From: Rhizomys pruinosus
Lineage: Eukaryota > Chordata > Mammalia > Rodentia > Spalacidae
DNA length: 64,000 nt
NCBI GenBank assembly: GCA_009823505.1
Contig: VZQC01013833.1
Location: forward strand, 1,053,982 to 1,117,981
Direction of reading: 5' to 3'
The notes below the pieces were generated by a model that saw only the letters and a list, made by a program, of their open reading frames with translations, was not told the origin of the DNA and ran no database searches. Below are positions 22,001 to 33,767 of the stretch, one piece after another. A program made the position numbers and the translations under genes. How positions within the stretch are numbered: the first letter of the stretch is position 1; each line of letters starts with the position of its first letter.

Positions 22001-23100
22001 AAGATAGTTATTAAAATCCACTTTGTAAGGTTTGAAGTTTAAAATGGTAATATTTAAAAATAGCATATATTTATATGTAAAGGTATTTCAGTAAAGATTT
22101 ATATAGAAATACAAAATAAACCACATAAGTTAATGGACTTGATTTCTCTGAAGTCATAGTCTAATCATATAGTTTTAAAGAACAAAGTGCATATTGGGTA
22201 AAATTTATTTGGCAGGAATTCAACTCTACCCAAGCTTGGTCTACATATTATAGGATATTAGTAGACTTGGTAAAAGACTTAGTAAAAATGTTTAGATTAG
22301 TTAAATTTGGTTGGTTTTGGTGAAAATGGAAATACATTTGAACTAATTGGGAATATAAAATATTAATTGTTTTATTTGCAATCTATTGAATTTCCAACAA
22401 TAATTTGGGGGTTAAGGTACACAAATGGTCTCTGTATTTTTCCATGTTATACAGTATCACCTTGTAACATTTTCTTTTACTTGTAAGATAATTTAAAGAA
22501 ATTAAGTTTAAGTTCACTCCCCAAATAAGTAGTATGCAGTCAATGATAAACAATTTGGGTAAATTTGATGAAAACCTATCCTTTCGTTCCTGTTTATAGG
22601 TATGTGTAATACAACTTAGGCATCTGACCTTTAAGTCAAAACATAAAAATTTAAAAAAAGAGGGAAGTGGTATAATATTCCTTCTGGGATATGAATGGAA
22701 AATTCTATATTCCAAACCTTTTGATAAATTCTCAATTTTGAAATCTTGGAACTACAATAGGAAGAGATCTGTATGTTCTCACAGGTAAAAACACCAACCT
22801 TAATGCTTTTGGCTGTGCAGGATGGACTAGGAAATGCCAGCAGAGAGGCTGACACATCTTAACATTAAAGAAAGAGGAACCTCAGACTGCCTGAGTCAAA
22901 GACACTGAGCATCTCTCTGAATTCTATTTGGGATAACTGTTTATAATGTGCCCTAATGAATTTTACCTTCCAGATGCTGAGAAACCTTCCTACCTCTCCC
23001 CTTTATAGGAAAAAAGAAAAACACAATGGTAATGAAGTCATTGCCTAACTGTAAATTAGAGCCAACTGTTATAGTGATAATTTCTTATAAAACAGGTATA
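19094..23100 (+). other. Non-coding internal region of the nested element
   Basis: About 4 kb, AT-rich in 20250-20600, with only short frames. No retroviral motif (DTG, YxDD, CCHC or HHCC) was seen in any frame. The right part (about 22400-23100) matches the reverse complement of about 63300-63990, so it belongs to the same family. Lack of genes suggests a non-autonomous element mobilised in trans, as for other gene-less LTR families. Confidence 0.6.
20969..21009. repeat. (ATGT)n microsatellite
   Basis: About ten ATGT units. They open artificial repeat-peptide frames on both strands. Confidence 0.95.
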
Positions 23101-23105
23101 ACTAC

Positions 23106-25087
23106 TGTGCTGGATATCTTTAGTGTCAACTTGACACACCTGGGTTGAGGCAACCTCAATGGGGGAATTGGCTCCATTGGACTGGCCTGTGGCCACATCT
23201 GTGGAGAATTGTCTTGATTATTAAGCAATGTAGGAGAGCCCAGCCCACTATGGGTGGTGCCAGCCTGGGCAGGTTGTTGTGCATTGTACAAAAGGGCAGG
23301 TTGGGCTTGGGCCAGAGGAATAAGCCAGTAAACAGCATTCCTCCATGGCCTGTGCTTCAGCTTTTGCCTCCAGATTCCTGCCCAGAGTTCTTGACTTGGG
23401 CTCACTAAGTGCTTAAGTGTGGCCCAGGAGATGTGAGCTGAATAAACCCTTTCCTCCCCAAGTTGGTGTCAGTCAGAGTGTTTTTTCACAGTAATGTAAG
23501 AAAAAGTAGAACAGAAATTGGTACCAGAGAGTAGGCTATTGATGTGACAGACCTGAACTTGGTGTTTTGGGGAAGGACTGTGGAAGTGTTTGGAACTTTG
23601 TGCCAGAAAAATCATTGAACGCTTAAAGATCATGGCTGTGAAACTTGGAACAGTTTTTTCTGAAAGAGTTGTAGATGATGGAGGCCTGGCTTGTGAACTT
23701 TCTAGTTTCAAAGGGAAGCAGAGATCATCAGGTCTGTTTAATCTGTGGGCTCTGGTCAGCTGGGGCTGAAGAATCAGCTGTAAGTAACAAGTGACCAGAA
23801 CCTGATGTGAACCCTTTACTTTACTGGGGAAATTGATGCTAGTTATCTGGGGCTGAAAAATCATCTGTAAGTAACAAGAGACCAGCATCATTGTGGTGAA
23901 ATCTTCTGGGAAGAAATTCTTCAGGGTCAGCACACAGAAGCTATGTTCCAGAAGGGGCCTGAGCCTCCAAGTCAAGCCAGAAGCAGAACTTGGTAGTGTG
24001 TAAGGGTATCCTATATGGTTCTGGTGTTGAAATTTGAGGGGGTCACAGAGAGCAGCCAAGTTTTGGAACTGTGAGAGGTCAGGAAAGACCATTGGTGGAA
24101 GTGCAGCTTGGTTTCAGTGAAGACCCCAGGATTGCAGGGGTCATGGAGAGAAGCTGAGGCTTTGCACCAGAAGAGGTCAAAAGAGACTTTTGGTGAATGT
24201 GCTGTCTCAGTTTCAGGGTCAACCCCAGATTTTTAGCAATGCCAGGACCATGGGATGACCACAAAGAGCAGTGCAGGTGTGAAATGGAGCTGTCCTGGGC
24301 CTGCGAGATGAGCTGTGTGTGCCATGGACAGCAGAGTCAGAGAAGCGAGCTGCCGAAACCCTTTGGAGCCCAGAAGATCATGAGTGAATCCCAGGTGTCC
24401 AGCCTTGAGCTACTTTGCTGTACTTAGGTTTTGAATGTGCCTGATTCTTCCCTTTGAAATAAGACAGTACTTCTTTTGGATTTTACAGCAGCCCACAATT
24501 AAGAGACTTTTAAGACTGTGAACTTTTAAGTGTTTGGACATTTTAAGGACTGTGAGGCTTTTAAGGTTGTACTGTCTTAGGTTGTGATTGTTAACATCGT
24601 ATTTTGGGGACAAAAACTGGAAAGGTGGTGGTTTAATAGCGATTTATTTTGTGTGTTAAGTTGACAAGGGGTCAATTGTGCTGGATAGCTTTAGTGTCAA
24701 CTTGACACAACCTGTGTTGAGGGAGCCTCAATTGGGGAATTGGCTCCATTGGACTGGCCTGTGGCCACATCTCTGGAGTATTGTCTTGATTATGGAGCAC
24801 TGTGAGAGTGCCCAGCCCACTTTGGGTGGTGCCACCGTGGGCAGGTTGTTGTGCATTGCATAAGAGGGAAGGATGGGCATGGTCCAGGGGAGAAAGCCAG
24901 TAAACATCATTCCTGCATGGCCTGTGCTTCAGCTCCTGCCTCCAGTTTCCTGCCCTAAGTTCCTGCCTTGGGCTCCCTAAGTGATGAACTGTGTGACCCA
25001 GGAGATGTAAGCTGAATAAACCCTTTCCTCCCCAAGTTGGTGTCAGTCAGAGTGTTTTGTCACAGCACTGGAAGACAAACTAGAGCA
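23106..25087 (+). mobile_element. Complete MaLR-like element (LTR-internal-LTR)
   Basis: LTRs of 408 bp (23106-23513) and 411 bp (24677-25087), both starting 'tgtgctggat', flank 1163 bp of internal sequence. The internal part opens 'gaaattggtaccagagagta', the start typical of rodent MaLR internal sequences. It ends in 'gacaaggggtcaat' before the 3' LTR, a weak polypurine tract. The 5-bp target-site duplication 'actac' (23101-23105 and 25088-25092) is perfect. Internal frames are short or antisense and encode nothing recognisable, as expected for MaLRs. Confidence 0.9.
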
Positions 25088-25188
25088 ACTACCTATTTTA
25101 ATTGACTGATAGACGTAGGATCTGTGAAAGAATAATTCTCTATTTAGAGCCAAATACTATAGTAAAGTCTTTATAAGCAGTGTAAATA

Positions 25189-25431
25189 GGGGCTGGAGAG
25201 ATAGCCTATTGGTTAAGAGCACTGACTGCTCTTGCCAACGACCTGGGTTTGATCCCCAGCACCCACATGGTGGCTAAGAATCGTCTGTACCTCCAATTCC
25301 AGGAGGACTCCAGTTCCAGATGAATCTGAGACCCTCTTCTGAACTTCTCCACAGCATTGCACAACACAGGTGCACAAACCTACATGCAGACAGTACATTC
25401 ATACACATACAAAAATAAATAAAAATTTAAA
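25189..25431 (+). mobile_element. B2 SINE
   Basis: Full-length plus-strand B2 with the 17-bp internal duplication. The 11-bp flanks 'aagcagtgtaa' at 25175-25185 and 25432-25442 mark the target-site duplication inside the LTR element's internal region. Confidence 0.95.
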
Positions 25432-25442
25432 AAGCAGTGTAA

Positions 25443-25805
25443 TTAAGCAAAATATATTAATACAGGAGAGGTCTGATATCAGCAATGGATTATTCTGCCA
25501 AGGAGATTTTGGCTAGGGGATCCAAGCCCCCAAAGTTATAAAGACCTTTTGCCTATAAAAATGGAAGCTCTGCAAGGAGAAAGGCAGTAAGAACCTGTTT
25601 TGGAAGACTTGGTGTAAGCATGAAAAAATGTTTTGAGACGTCACTGGCTAATGTACAGTTGGCCTCTGAAATGCCAGAGAGTGTTACCAAAGGCCACTAA
25701 AGCAGTAAAGCAAAATATTGGTCTCCTTGAGTCAAGCAAGACTCCACCATCAGCATCAGCTACACCTCCCCTGCTTGTAAATACTGTGCAACAGTAGCAG
25801 CTATA
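25443..25805 (+). other. Internal region of the nested LTR element, continued
   Basis: About 360 bp matching the reverse complement of about 62820-63190, for example 'ttgagtcaagcaagactc'. It is non-coding and is cut by the MaLR insertion at 25806. Confidence 0.65.
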
Positions 25806-27438
25806 TATATTAGCCACTTTTCTGTTGCTGTGATAAAACCACCATGACCAAGGGAACTTATAATAGTAAGAGTTTATTTGAGCTTATGATTGACAGTTCC
25901 AGGTAATTAAAGTCCATTGTGGCAGGAAGCATGGCGGCCTGGGCTGGAGCAGTAAGCTGAGGGTCACATCTAGCAATGAGCACAGGAAGCAGAGAGAGAG
26001 ATACTGGAGACTGCAAGGCTTGTTAAACTCACTAAACCTGCCCCCAATAACGTACTTCCTCCAGCAAGGTCACACCTTCTGAGACCTCCAAGAACAGTGC
26101 CCACCAACTGGAGATAAAATGTCTGAATACTTAAAGCCTACAGGCAACACTCATTCAAACCACCACATTCAACTCCCTGGCCCCCATAGGCCATATAAAA
26201 TTCAAAATACATTTAGTCCAACCTTAAACTCCCCATAGTCTTTACCAGTCTCAATTCTATTCAAAGTCTATAGTCCAAAATCTCTTCTGAGACACAGGCC
26301 AAACTCTTAACTGTAAGCTCCTGTAAAATCAAAAGGCAAATTACATACTCCCAAAATACAGTGGAACTAAATACACATTCCCATTCCAAAAGGGAGGAAT
26401 AGAGTCATAGTGAGGAAATACTAGACCAAAACAAGACCCGTAAACCAGCAGGACAAACGTCAAGTCCAGTAGGTCCATGTGCGACTTCTGAGAATTTATT
26501 TCCAAAGGGCTTAGATGGTTCAGCTCTTCCAGGATTGAGTGCAACATGAATCTCTTCCTTAGGCTGGTACCACTCCCTGTTTGCAGCTCTCCTTGGCAAA
26601 TATCTCACAGCTCTGGCATCTCGAATGTCTTCTTGGGGTCTCCACTGCCAAACAGGCTTCATTCACAGCTTCACACAATGGCCTATCAGGGCCTTCTTTA
26701 CGCAGGGATGCCCCTGCTGTACTCTGCCTGGCCTCTGTGGTTCTCTGAAACCATGGAGGAAGAACTGATAGCCCCTTCACTCTTGCCTCCTTTCGAGCTC
26801 TAAAGCCAGCACCACATGAATGAAATTGCCGAGTTTGGCTGCAAGATTGGGATGGACTCTCCTACTTTAACCACATTTGCAAATTTTCTCTGTCCTGGAC
26901 TTGTAGGAGTAGAAAATGTTTTCAGTATTTTCCTTTCAAAAATTGGAGGCTTAGCTGGGTGTGGTCTTGCCCTGAAGGTACTGTTTCTGTTTACTTGTAA
27001 ATCTTGAGGCCGCTCCTTAATCACTTTAATCTCACTTTTTCATTATTTACTTGTAATTAGCTAGGCCCTCCTTCTTAATCACTTTAATCTCACTTTTTCT
27101 ATTGTTTACTTGTAAATAGCTAGGCCTCTCCATAATCACTTTAATCTCCTTATCAAAGGAATCTCTCCTTCACATGCCTTGGCCCCACCTTTAATCTTCC
27201 AAGTGCAGTTTTCAGATCTGAACTGTATATTCTGCATTTCTTTCTGCCCCATCTGCTCTTCTTCACTGTAGATCTGTACAATATTCACCATTAATATCCA
27301 TGCCACCATTTCTACATTAGGCTGCCTTGAAATATCCTCTGCCAAAGACATTAGTCCATTGCTTTTCAACTTAGCATCAGGCAAGCATTTGGGCTGTGGG
27401 AAAACTGCTGCCAGACTCTTTATCAAAATATCCCAGCA
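25806..27438 (-). mobile_element. Truncated MaLR element (3' LTR plus internal)
   Basis: The LTR at 25806-26167 is the reverse complement of the 14751 LTR class. The internal part at 26168-27438 is collinear with 47998-49205. The 5' end, roughly 200 bp of internal sequence and the 5' LTR, is absent; the match stops at 'tatcaaaatatcccag', where L1-like sequence begins. It holds a three-unit tandem repeat at 26993-27151. Confidence 0.85.
26993..27151. repeat. Tandem repeat, three units of about 56-59 bp
   Basis: Units start with 'acttgtaa' at 26993, 27049 and 27108 and each contains 'aatcactttaatctc'. The related MaLR at 47627-49775 has two units (from 48820). Confidence 0.88.
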
Positions 27439-27439
27439 A

Positions 27440-30400
27440 TGCTTCCTTCCAAGTGCTTTTAGCTGCAGTGTGTGACTTGTGGTCCTGGAGAATTGTCTTT
27501 ATAAAGTTTGGTGCACCAGGTGACGGGCACAGGCTAAAGAGCCCACCCAGCAACTGAGATTACGAAGGCATCTGAAGGAGACAAGCAATGCATGCCTTCA
27601 AAAAAATGTAGTTCCAGAGGAAAATAAAGACTAAGGCAACAACAGATGAACCCTAAACGCAAACAGACAGGAAGAAATAACAAAAAAAAAAAAAAAAAGA
27701 GCAGAAATTAATGAAATAGAAACAAAGAAATCAATATAAAAAAAAATCAATGAATCCAAAAGTTGGTTCTTTGAAAGAATAAACAAATAGACACAGACCT
27801 CTTAGCCCAGTTAACAAAGAAAGAAGACACTCCAAATCAATACAATCCATGATGAAAAGGGAAATATCACAACAGACAAGGAAAAGATCCAGAAAATCAA
27901 GGGATTGAATATTACAAGAACCTATAGTCTACCAAGTTTTAAAACCTAGAAGAAATGGTGTGAATATCTGAAATCCTGGGAATCACCAAAAGCTCAACCA
28001 AGAAGAGACAGCAGCTTAAAACAGACCCATAATATATGAAGAAATTGAGGATGTGGTAAGAAATCTCTCAACTAATAAAGCCCAGGCCCAGATGGTTTCA
28101 GGGCAGAATTCTTAAAACACTTCAAAAAGACGTACAACCATTTATTACTGAAACTGTTTAGAAGGATACAATCAGGGGAATTCTCCCAATTCCTTCTTAT
28201 GAAGCAGCATCACTCTATTACCAAAACCAGGCAAAATACAACCAAATGGAGAAATTATACACCCTTCTCTAATGAACACAGATGCCAAAATTCAAAAAGA
28301 TACTGGCAAATTGCATACAGACCCACATCAAGGATAGATCATCCATCATGACCAAGTTGGATTCATACCAGAGATGCAGGGATGGTTTAAACATATGAAA
28401 TCATATAACATCATCAAACACATAAATGAGTCAAAGGACAAAACCACACCATCATTCAATTTGTATTGCTGCGGAAAAAGCCTTTGACAAAATCCAGCAT
28501 CCCTTCATGCTTAAAGTCCTAGAAGGAATTGGATTGGAGGGATCATTCCTCAATGTAATCAAAGCCATATACAGGAAACCCACAGCCAATATCATCCTAA
28601 ATGGGGAAATGACAGAAACATTCCCTTTAAAGGTAGGAACTCGGCAAGGCTGCCCCCTGTCACCACTCCTCTTCAATATAGTGCTTGAAACACTTGCTAG
28701 AGCAATAAGGCAAGAAAAGGAAATTAAAGGAGTACTAATTGGAAAAGAGGAAGTCAAGCTATCCCAATTTGCTGATGATATGATTGTTTACTTAAGGGAT
28801 GCTAAAAACTCTACCAGAAAACTCCTAGAAACAATTAACAGCTTCAGCAAAGCGTCAGGATACAACATTAACCTTAAAAAAAATCAATGGCTTTTCTTTA
28901 CACCAACAGTAAGCAACTGGAGAAAGAATTGAAAGAGACCTTCCCACTCACAATAGCCTCAAAAACATAACATACGTAGGAACAAACCTAACCAAAGACA
29001 CCAAGGATCTCTACAACAAAATTTTTAAACCTTTAAAGAAAGAAATTGAAGAAGAAATTAGAAGATGGAAAAACCTCCCATGCTCATGGATTGGAAAAAT
29101 TGAGATTGTAAAAATGTCCATTTTACCAGAACTCTTGTATAGATTTAACGCAATTCCAATCAAAGTCCCCAAGAGTTTCTTCACAGGCTTGGAAACAAAA
29201 GTCCTTAAATTCATTTGGATAAACAAAAGACCCCAAATAGCCAAAACAACCCTGAGCAAAAAGAGCTACATAGGGGGATCCCTATACCAGACTTTAAACT
29301 ATACCACAGGGCTATAGTCATAAACACAACCTGGTACTGGCACAAAGACAGACCTGTTGACCAATGGAACAAAACTGAAGATCCAAATCTGAGCACATAC
29401 AATTTCAGCAATCTTATATTTGTCAAGGGGGCCAAGAAGCCACAATGGAGAAAAGACAGCATCTTCAGCATGTGGTGTTGGCAAAACTGGATCACCATTT
29501 GTAGAAGAATGAAATTAAACCCCTACGTCTCGCCCTGTACAAAAGTCAAATCCAGATGGATCAAAGACCTCAGTGTGGAACCCCAAACTCTGAAGGCGAT
29601 AGAAGAAAAAGTTGGCAGCAGACTACAAGACATAGGCGTAGGAATAGACTTCTTAAATTAGACAGCAGGTGCACAAGAATTAAGGTCGACAATTGACAAA
29701 TGGGACCTCATTAAACTCAAAAGCTTCTGTACATCAAAAGAAACAATCAAGGAAGTGAAGAGAAATCCCACAGAGTGGGAGGAAACCTTCACTGCAGATA
29801 CATCTGACAAAGCATTGATTTCCAGAATATATAAACTACTCAAAAAACAAAGAAGAAAGAAAACAAATGCCCCACTCAAGAGACGGAGCAAAGAGCTGAA
29901 CAGACACTTCACAAGTGAGAAATTAGAGATGGCTGAGAAACACCTTAAGAAGTGTTCAACATCACTAATCATTAAGGAAATGCAAATCAAAACCACTTTA
30001 AGATATCATCTTACTCCAATAAGACTGGCTAGGATCAAGAAAACAAATGATACCAAGTGCTGGAGAGGTTGTGGGGAAAGGGGAACACTCATCCACTGCT
30101 GGTGGGAATGTAAACTCGTACAGCCACTATGGAAAGCAGTGTGGAGAACCCTTGGAAGACTTGGAATGAACTTGCCACCCGACCCAGCCATACCACTCCT
30201 GGGCATGTACCCTCAAGACTTACGCCACCACAGAGATACATGCACGGCCATGTTTATTTATTTCAGCTCTCTTCATAATATCAAGGAGCTGGAACCAACA
30301 CAAATGCCCTCAAACTGATGAGTGGATAGAGAAAATGTGGTACAGCTACACAATGGAGTTCTATGCAGCAGTAAAGAAAGATGACATGATGAGCTTTTCA

Positions 30401-30800
30401 GGAAAATGGCTGGACTAGGGACATCATGCTGAGTGAAGTAACACAAGTCCCAGAAAAACAAACGACGAATGTATTCTTCATCTGTGGATGCTTAATGCCA
30501 ATTACCTGGTTGTAAGTATTTCTTGCAATGGTCCCCTGAGCTTTCATCCAAAACAGTTGGATGATGCATATTGAACAACAACAACAACAACACAACAACA
30601 ACAACAGAAAGGGCTGCATCGAAGAACTGATGAAACGATTGAACTTCTGCTCACAAACAGTCAAACTTCCTCAGGAGAATATTGAGAAAGACTGGAAAGA
30701 GATGAAAGGGCAGTTTGGCAGGAATGCATGATCTGGTGGGGTGGGGAAATGGGGGGGCACGGGCTAAGTTGTTAAAAAAATAAAAATCTTTATAAAAAAA
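27440..30800 (+). mobile_element. 5'-truncated L1 (ORF2 C-terminal two thirds and 3' UTR)
   Basis: ORF2 starts within the region just before reverse transcriptase (about 27680) and continues through the RT and C-terminal domains to about 30320. The short 3' UTR has a CAA-repeat and a G-rich tract, and the A-rich end lies at about 30770-30800. Stops and frameshifts break ORF2 into pieces (28426-28932, 29114-29317, 29215-29661, 29755-30318). The first about 90 bp (near 27483-27525) read as L1 in the opposite orientation, which suggests a 5' inversion by twin priming. Confidence 0.85.
28426..28932 (+). pseudogene. L1 ORF2 reverse transcriptase fragment
   Basis: A 168-codon frame with RT motifs in order: '[12 protein letters not shown]' (motif A), '[18 protein letters not shown]' (motif B) and '[10 protein letters not shown]' (motif C, the FADD box of L1). 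It ends in a frameshift after 'GYNINLKKN'. The endonuclease domain is absent from this copy. Confidence 0.92.
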
Positions 30801-31224
30801 AAAGAAAATGAAGTTTCCGGTCTGACCTGCTCCCCACTGCCTAACACTCAAAGCAAGATTGAGCACCTGGATATTCAAAACTCCAGTTCATTTTGGTCAT
30901 TAGCCTTGACCATGGGCTCCCCTGCCTCTCAGAAAAATTAAAAAAAAAATAAAATTAATAGGGTGAGATGTGGGAAAACTTATTTAAGATTGGTTGCATT
31001 CTAAGCCAATGGGACCTCCCTGGACACACACATGGGGTGGGATTTAGTGACAAATAGGTTTAGGATTTGGCCTTGAGATTTGAGTCATGACCGATATTTC
31101 ACCAGACATTTTGCAATAAACTCTCTTTCTGCATTTGGACCTCAACATGCATCTATGTGGAGTGCTTTCATGCACCTGTTTTCCACATGGCTGGTCCTGG
31201 GGTTAATCTCGGCAGCCTACCACA
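30801..31224 (+). mobile_element. 3' end and 3' LTR of the nested LTR element
   Basis: 30801-30968 matches the reverse complement of about 61796-61960 ('ctcccctgcctctcagaaaa'), the internal end next to the LTR. The LTR is 30969-31224, from 'tgtgggaaaacttatttaag' to about 'cctaccaca'. It carries a small deletion relative to the 5' LTR. A target duplication is doubtful; only 'caac' is shared. Confidence 0.8.
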
Positions 31225-31240
31225 AGCAACATAATATTTC

Positions 31241-31610
31241 TTTTTTTTTTTTTTTTCTACTGGAATTTATTAGCGGTTCATCTGAGTTGTTTTAGAAGGC
31301 ATCTGGGAGGCTGTATCACAGTAACCAGTATAGGAAGATAAACCCAGGACTCCGTGCTTACTGAGACTTCATTTGGGTAGCATGGGAGAAAGACCCAGTG
31401 TGGAGCACAGGGCAGGACTGATGGTTGTTTAGGTTGCAAAGGAGGACCTTCAAACAGTTCCTTAGGGAAAATACGACATCTTTCAGTTCCTAGCATAACA
31501 ACCACGAGGTGAGATAAAGCAGGAGATCGAATGTTGGAGTACTGCAATTTACCCAGTTACTGATGAAGCTGGTTAGAACTTGCATGAACTCCAATTGCGC
31601 AACATACATA
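31241..31610 (-). pseudogene. Unidentified retrocopy 3' end with poly(A) tail
   Basis: On the minus strand the sequence ends 'aataaattccagtag' followed by 16 A (T-run 31241-31256), that is a poly(A) signal and a tail. The upstream minus frame 31278-31547 (89 codons) may be coding or UTR of the parent; I do not recognise it. The same stretch recurs at 37528-37900 without the T-run. Confidence 0.5.
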
Positions 31611-33767
31611 TATTTCATAAAACTTAATGAAATTTTGTTTAATATTACATTGGTGAATTCTTAATTTTAACCTTATAATATAGATTTTTGTGTCTTCTCA
31701 TTGTTTTTTTGATATTATTTAAAATATTTATTTATGTTTGTAGAGAATGGCAGGATATGTGCACTGTAGTGTATTGCCCAAGGAGACCAGAAGTGGGTGT
31801 TAGAATCCCTGAAGCTCTTAAAGAAATAGCTAGGTGATGCTAGGAATTGAATTCTGGTGTTCAAGAGCAGGAATACTTTGAACTGCTGAGCCAACTCCTA
31901 GCCCCAGGTGTTTCTTTCTTCTTCCCAAAATTTTAGATTTTATTTTGTAAAATATCTTATCAAGCTTAAACTCATATCTTTCGTTTCTCCAACTATTTCT
32001 GCCCCCAACCCAGACCAAACAATCTGTCCCATCAACCATGTCCTCATGTTTTCTTCTATATTTTTGTTTCCACTTCTTTGGAGAGGAGGGGTAACCCAGT
32101 ACATCCATTTAGTGCTCCTCATATGTGCATGAGTATAGAGCCATTCCTTAAATCATGGGCAATTCACCAGTGGCCACACACATAAAGAAAAATGACTGTC
32201 CTTTCCACAACAGCTCTGAACTACTAATATCTTTTCATTTAGGAGTGGAGGCCTCATGATCTTGACCCCGAACCATGATGGAATCTTTACTGTCTTATTA
32301 CTGTGTAGATATTGTGCAGGTGACCACAGGTGTGGTGAGTCTATGAATGCAAAGTAAATGTCATGGCCACAGGCAACATTAATCAGCACTTGCCCATATT
32401 TAACTCCTACATTATTTTCTGTTTCTTCTTCTGTTATGTTTCATGGGCCTTGGGTGGAAGGTTGACAAAGATGTTTTTTATGCTTGAGCACTCACAGTCA
32501 TTATTAGTACCTGACCAGTAAGATTCCATTCATTTGAGGGCTGTTCACTACAAAAAGAAAGCGTCCAGGGAACAAGAACTTGGAAATATGCGAATGTGTG
32601 ACATCCTAGAAAGAAAAACTGTTCTCTCATTTTATTCCTAGCTTCAACTGTCTGTTTTGGTGTTTTTTTTTTTTTTTTTTAATTATTTTTTTGATGTTTT
32701 GTGCTTTCATACTTTTTTCCAATTCAGTTTCAGGCTTATTTCCCTTTCCTTCCCCCCCCCCATCCCAGATCCAGCATTCCCCTATAACTGTCCTCTCTTT
32801 CTCCTACAGTTTTTTTTTTTTTCATTTCTTAGCCTAAAGTGGATATCACATGAGACATCAAGCATCCTTCATCAAAACCTATCGTGCGGCTGTTGTTGCC
32901 CAAAACACACTACGCCCCACCATCCCGTGGGTGGGGGGGTGGATAGGTTGTTGTGTTCAATCAAGTGTAGATCAATAGGAGTGTTCAACACTATTGCTGT
33001 ATGTGTTCACCATTCACCCATCGACAGCCCTTACATTCTTACCACCCCCCTCTTCTGCAGGTTGTTCCCTAGGCTTAGAAAAGGGGCACAGGTGGCATGA
33101 GAGTAAAACAGGTCCACTCTCTCTGGAGCTTTGACTTGGACTCTGGTCAATCTGGCTGTTTCCTTTCATGGGATGAAATGTTGTCCAGGAATTAACCGTT
33201 GATCCTATAATGAAGAACAAGCAATTAGATATATAGGTATTTAAGAGCAGCACCAATATCTTTTAATGGTAGTTGGTACCTTAGCATAGACACATGTTTG
33301 GATGATGTTTAAATCCATGAATTAAATTTTTCCCCCCTGTTAAAAATGGACAGGGTCTTACTGTGGCTTATAACATCTAACCTGTAGAGGATGTAAGCTT
33401 GTGGCATCAGCCATGGGTTTTTCTACCAGGGGAGAGCCAATAGCACAATTAGATTTGGGATATAACAGGCACATGGCTGCCTCTGCTGCACATATTTCCA
33501 GGGCAGGTGAGGTAGTGTAGCTGGTGCGACGGAGGGGTGTTGCTTGACTCAGGAGACCCCATATTTTGCTTTATTGGTTTTGGCCTTTGGAAACACTCTC
33601 TGGCATTACCAAGAGCCATCGTATACACTTGCATGTGTGGTCGTATCAATACATCCCTCCATGTTACGTCAGGTCCTTCGTGGCCAGGGGCGCCAAGCCG
33701 CCCCACAAAAAGGTAAGGCTCCTTGCCTCTAAGTGTTTTGGTGTTTTAAGAACAAGTTGAAATCCAG
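31257..33767. repeat. Block A, first copy (of duplicated A-B)
   Basis: Collinear with 37528-40026. Near-identical stretches (for example 'accacgaggtgagataaagc' and its surroundings) alternate with stretches full of one-base insertions and deletions. It contains the retrocopy end at the left and a minus-strand poly(A)-tailed element at 32663-33767. No gene is recognised. Confidence 0.88.
32663..33767 (-). mobile_element. Retroelement with L1-like tail and LTR-element-like body
   Basis: On the minus strand the 3' end is G-rich ('gatgggggggggg' near 32760), then 'ctgaattggaaaaaag' and a poly(A) (T-run 32663-32680), resembling the L1 3' ends in this window. Upstream, 32870-33650 matches 62040-62960 in order, which belongs to the internal region of the LTR element ending at 61526. 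No coding frame is recognised. The 5' limit is uncertain. Confidence 0.6.

Larger units (their letters stand above)
18791..31224 (+). mobile_element. Nested LTR element (class II-like), two ends with later insertions
   Basis: A 5' LTR with primer site at 18791-19093 and a matching 3' end with LTR at 30801-31224 have the same orientation. The internal text between them is shared in order with the minus-strand copy at 61526-64000. I therefore read them as one element. Inside it lie a complete MaLR (23106-25087), a B2 (25189-25431), a truncated MaLR (25806-27438) and an L1 (27440-30800). About 1 kb of internal sequence present in the 61526-64000 copy is missing between 25805 and 30801. No gag, pol or env can be recognised. 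Confidence 0.7.

Noticed and set aside
23469..24092. 207-codon minus-strand frame
   Set aside because: It lies antisense to the internal region of the MaLR at 23106-25087 and matches no family.
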